From Methanobrevibacter sp. (lineage in GTDB: Archaea; Methanobacteriota; Methanobacteria; Methanobacteriales; Methanobacteriaceae): a stretch of DNA of 64,000 bases. The position numbers and the translations under genes are program-made. The notes beneath the pieces are model-generated. The model ran no database searches. It was not told where the DNA came from and saw nothing but the letters and a program-made list of their open reading frames with translations. Where the stretch lies: the NCBI RefSeq assembly GCF_017406825.1, contig NZ_JAFQXT010000003.1:33154-97153 (forward strand). Direction: 5' to 3'. This document shows positions 61,588-64,000 of the stretch, in pieces (the first letter of the stretch is position 1; each line of letters starts with the position of its first letter).

Positions 61588-62868
61588 ATGAAAGTATTTA
61601 TTGAATCTTATGGATGCACATTTAATCAGGCTGATGGACAGATTATAGCAGGCAATCTGCTTGAAAATGACATTGAAATTGTGGACAGTATCGATGAAGC
61701 CGATGTAATCATTGTGAATACCTGTTATGTGAAATTGCCCACTGAAGATAAAATGACCTATAGGATTCAAAGGTTGCAGCAGGACTTTCCGGATAAAAAA
61801 ATCATTGTCGGAGGATGCATGGTTGAAATCGATCCTGGAAAATTAGACAAGATTGGCCCGGATGTTTCATGGATAGGTCCTCATCAGTTAAATAAATCTG
61901 CTGATGTGGTCAATGCAACATATTGCGGAGATGTCATTCGTGAAACCGGTTTTTCAAAAGACTCCAAAGTCAATGTTCCCAAGCTTAAAGACGATAGTTT
62001 AATACATATTCTTCAGATTTGTGAAGGTTGTTTGGGTGCATGCACATTCTGTTGCACTCGTTTTGCTCGTGGACCACTGAACAGTTATCCGATTGCTGAA
62101 ATCGTTGCTGAAGCACGTGATGCCATCGAAAATGGGGCATGTGAAATTCAATTGACTGCCCAGGACACTGCAGCATTTGGCCGTGACAGTGGTGAAAAAC
62201 TGTCTGATTTAATTAAAGAAGTGGCTAATTTAGATGGAGATTTCCGTGTTCGTGTTGGAATGATGCATCCTAAAAACATTTTAAACGATGTTGATGAAAT
62301 CATCGATGCAATAAAACATCCGAAGGTATATGATTTCATTCATTTACCTGTTCAAAGTGGAAGTGATAAGGTACTCTCAGACATGCGAAGGGGCCATACA
62401 GTATCACAATACAAGGATGTTGTCTCAAGATTTAGAAATGAAATCCCAAATCTGACCCTGGCCGTCGACATTATTGTCGGCTATCCGACTGAAAGCGATG
62501 AAGATTTTAATGAAACTGTAAAATTGCTGGAAGAGATAAAACCCAATTTGATACACTTATCAAAATATCAGCATAGAATTGGGGCCATATCCTCTTCATT
62601 GACTGAAATTTCTCCTGAAATAATGAAGAAAAGATCAAAATTTTTATCTCAATTTAAACAAGAGATAACAGAAGAAGAAAACAAAGAATTAGTTAATTCC
62701 ATTCAAAATGTCCTTGTCGTCGAAAAAGGTTCCAAGGGAGGATACATTGCAAAAACAAATTCTTATATTCCTGTTATTGTTGATAATGTTGAGTTAGGCA
62801 CTTTTGTTGATGTAAAAATAACCGAAGCAACCTCCACTTATCTAATAAGCGAATTACTTGAAGAATAA
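61588..62868 (+). CDS. tRNA t6A37 methylthiotransferase (MtaB-like, archaeal type)
   Basis: Converts t6A37 of tRNA to ms2t6A with two iron-sulfur clusters. The N-terminal cluster uses Cys10, Cys46 and Cys77 (SYGCTFNQADG, VNTCYVK, VGGCMVE). The radical SAM cluster is CLGACTFC with Cys148, 152, 155, in CEGCLGACTFCCTRFARG. A TRAM-like C-terminus has VLVVEKGSKGGYIAKTNSYIPVIVDNVELGTFVDVKITEATSTYLIS. 426 residues fits the family. Confidence 0.9.
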   Translation: MKVFIESYGCTFNQADGQIIAGNLLENDIEIVDSIDEADVIIVNTCYVKLPTEDKMTYRIQRLQQDFPDKKIIVGGCMVEIDPGKLDKIGPDVSWIGPHQLNKSADVVNATYCGDVIRETGFSKDSKVNVPKLKDDSLIHILQICEGCLGACTFCCTRFARGPLNSYPIAEIVAEARDAIENGACEIQLTAQDTAAFGRDSGEKLSDLIKEVANLDGDFRVRVGMMHPKNILNDVDEIIDAIKHPKVYDFIHLPVQSGSDKVLSDMRRGHTVSQYKDVVSRFRNEIPNLTLAVDIIVGYPTESDEDFNETVKLLEEIKPNLIHLSKYQHRIGAISSSLTEISPEIMKKRSKFLSQFKQEITEEENKELVNSIQNVLVVEKGSKGGYIAKTNSYIPVIVDNVELGTFVDVKITEATSTYLISELLEE

Positions 62869-63018
62869 TTTTTTATTTTTCGCTTTATTCTTATTTTGTT
62901 TTTATTGTTAATTTGTATGCTTTAAATTTTTATAATATCTATATTTTTTTGTAATATTCGAAAGCATATTGTAATAGTTACTATGGTATAATATAGGCGA
63001 TTAATATCCATTTTTCAC

Positions 63019-63035
63019 CGATACCTTTATATACT
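63019..63035 (+). promoter_or_regulatory. Strong histone promoter
   Basis: CGATACCTTTATATACT combines a BRE-like CGATACC and TATA TTTATATA. A second TATATAC follows at about 63037. Combined with the GGAGGTG RBS this predicts high expression. Confidence 0.6.
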
Positions 63036-63068
63036 ATTATATACTATCATTTAATTGGAGGTGTAATT

Positions 63069-63269
63069 ATGAGTGAATTACCAATCGCACCAGTCGGTCG
63101 TATCTTAAAAAATGCTGGCGCACAAAGAATTAGTGATGATGCAAAAATTGCATTAGCTGAAGCATTAGAAGAAAAAGGTGACGAAATCGCACAAAAAGCT
63201 GTTAATTTCGCACGCCACGCTGGTAGAAAAACTGTAAAAGCTGAAGATATCAAATTAGCAATCAAATAG
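63069..63269 (+). CDS. Archaeal histone
   Basis: 66 residues, single histone fold of the HMfB type. [62 protein letters not shown] covers alpha1-loop-alpha2-loop-alpha3. It has the conserved Arg in [10 protein letters not shown] and the RKTVKAEDI loop used to contact DNA. Wraps DNA as dimers and hypernucleosomes. Own strong promoter; terminator follows. Confidence 0.97.
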   Translation: MSELPIAPVGRILKNAGAQRISDDAKIALAEALEEKGDEIAQKAVNFARHAGRKTVKAEDIKLAIK

Positions 63270-63318
63270 ATTTACTAATTGGTTATTTTCAAAAAAAGCT
63301 TTGTAAATAAAATCTATT

Positions 63319-63345
63319 GGCCATTTTCTTGGTCAATTTTTTTTA
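63319..63345 (+). terminator. Histone terminator
   Basis: TTGGCCA and TGGTCAA pair (one G-T) around TTTTCT and are followed by a long T-run. Confidence 0.65.
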
Positions 63346-63390
63346 TTTTATTTTAATTTATTTTTTTAATACTGCTTGTTCTATTCAACT

Positions 63391-63407
63391 GAGAAAACTT
63401 TATATAT
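63391..63407 (+). promoter_or_regulatory. tRNA operon promoter
   Basis: BRE-like GAGAAAAC followed by TTTATATA, 31 bases before tRNA-Val; both tRNAs would be read from it. Confidence 0.6.
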
Positions 63408-63437
63408 CACTTTAACCTAATTATAGTATGTTGTATA

Positions 63438-63509
63438 GGACCGGTGGTCTAGGGGTATGATTCCTCTTTGACGTGGAGGAGATCACGAGTTCGAATCTCG
63501 TTCGGTCCA
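63438..63509 (+). tRNA. tRNA-Val (GAC)
   Basis: 72 bases, no CCA encoded. Acceptor GGACCGG pairs with TCGGTCC; anticodon loop TTGACGT with stem CCTCT/GGAGG; T-loop TTCGAAT. Anticodon GAC reads GUC/GUU valine codons. Confidence 0.93.
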
Positions 63510-63512
63510 TAT

Positions 63513-63585
<73 letters not shown>

Positions 63586-63782
63586 TTCAATTTCTATTTT
63601 TTCTGATTATTCTTTTAAAACAAAAACAGTAATGATTTTTTTGGGCGGAAGTCAATTTTTTTGTATAATTTTTTTCATTACCAAATAATAAAAGTAAATG
63701 AAAGGCCAACGTCAATGCAAAGATAACATACAATGGATAAAAATACTTAAACAAGGCAGCAAAAACAGTCAAAATCTAAGTT

Positions 63783-63805
63783 AAATAAGGAGTAAATCCT
63801 TATTT
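63783..63805. terminator. 9-bp hairpin between tRNAs and the last gene
   Basis: AAATAAGGA, loop GTAAA, TCCTTATTT, then T-rich sequence on the plus strand. It can end the tRNA transcript and possibly the opposing one. Bases 63586-63782 hold no gene. Confidence 0.6.
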
Positions 63806-63814
63806 TTTAATTTT

Positions 63815-64000
63815 TTAATCTTTTTTGGTTAAGGTAATAGGTTTCGGTTTGACCTGTGTGTTTTCCCTTAATTCCTTGTATGCCTTAACAATTTCATAAC
63901 CGTTATCACTGCCAATCAGATCTGCTCCTCCGGTGAGTATTTGGTTTGCAAATTTATATTCATTTATGCCGCCGTAAATTTCAATTTTGATTTTTGGAGC
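63815..64000 (-). CDS. Aldolase-like TIM-barrel protein, C-terminal part cut by window edge
   Basis: The minus-strand frame from the window edge to the TAA at 63815 codes 61 residues: IKIEIYGGINEYKFANQILTGGADLIGSDNGYEIVKAYKELREN and a basic tail. GGI followed by GADLIGSDNGYEIV resembles the phosphate-binding end of DeoC-type aldolases. The rest of the gene is outside the window, so the exact enzyme is not known. Confidence 0.55.
   Translation of the reverse strand, partial: APKIKIEIYGGINEYKFANQILTGGADLIGSDNGYEIVKAYKELRENTQVKPKPITLTKKD

Overview
The window is an AT-rich archaeal chromosome segment, best explained as a Methanobrevibacter-like member of the Methanobacteriaceae. The lineage evidence is an archaeal histone gene, two methanofuran genes (mfnD, mfnF), the archaeal lipid genes carS and a tetraether-synthase-like radical SAM gene, a homoaconitase-type small subunit carrying the YLRT motif, archaeal RibL, the archaeal type of tRNA methylthiotransferase, NOG1, and BRE/TATA promoters. 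No rRNA, CRISPR array, transposase or integrase was seen.

Layout. 0-5.6 kb: the end of a purine permease, a small winged-helix regulator, then a run of poorly known secreted, membrane and zinc-ribbon proteins, the last one frameshifted. 5.7-19.6 kb: mostly housekeeping. It holds an LOR/SDH enzyme and adenine deaminase, DUF447, a SIS protein, Hsp20, a tight tldD-AMMECR1-NOG1 operon, an Fe-S GMC-like oxidoreductase, and a minus-strand run hisA-ribL-argC-flavodoxin-pyrI. It ends with an AraC-type regulator. 19.8-34.2 kb: accessory transport. Two IrtAB/YbtPQ-like ABC half-transporters are followed by a complete ECF transporter (S, T, double ATPase). Next come a MacB/LolD-type ATPase with two paralogous FtsX permeases and several small redox or unknown genes. 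Both transport units carry a DtxR/SirR-like box (TTAGG-N4-CCTAA) in the promoter, which suggests iron or manganese control.

34.3-38.6 kb: an ArsR/SmtB repressor and a P1B metal ATPase with a very His/Cys-rich N-terminus. A rhuM gene follows, inserted next to the ATPase 3' end and bracketed by a 51-bp copy of that end. 38.6-53.2 kb: two complete, diverged nickel/peptide-family ABC importers arranged around a MATE pump, with two related GNAT acetyltransferases and a QueG-like Fe-S protein. Four promoter regions here share paired near-palindromic AGTAWTACT cores whose starts lie 32-33 bp apart, a probable common operator. This is the most interesting regulatory signal in the window.

53.2-64 kb: core archaeal genes (truA, wecB, mfnD, mfnF, carS, tes-like, hacB, HVO_0476-type zinc protein, tRNA methylthiotransferase, histone), tRNA-Val(GAC), tRNA-Phe(GAA) and the 3' end of an aldolase-like gene. 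All functions are assigned by reading motifs and sequence resemblance; no database search was run.
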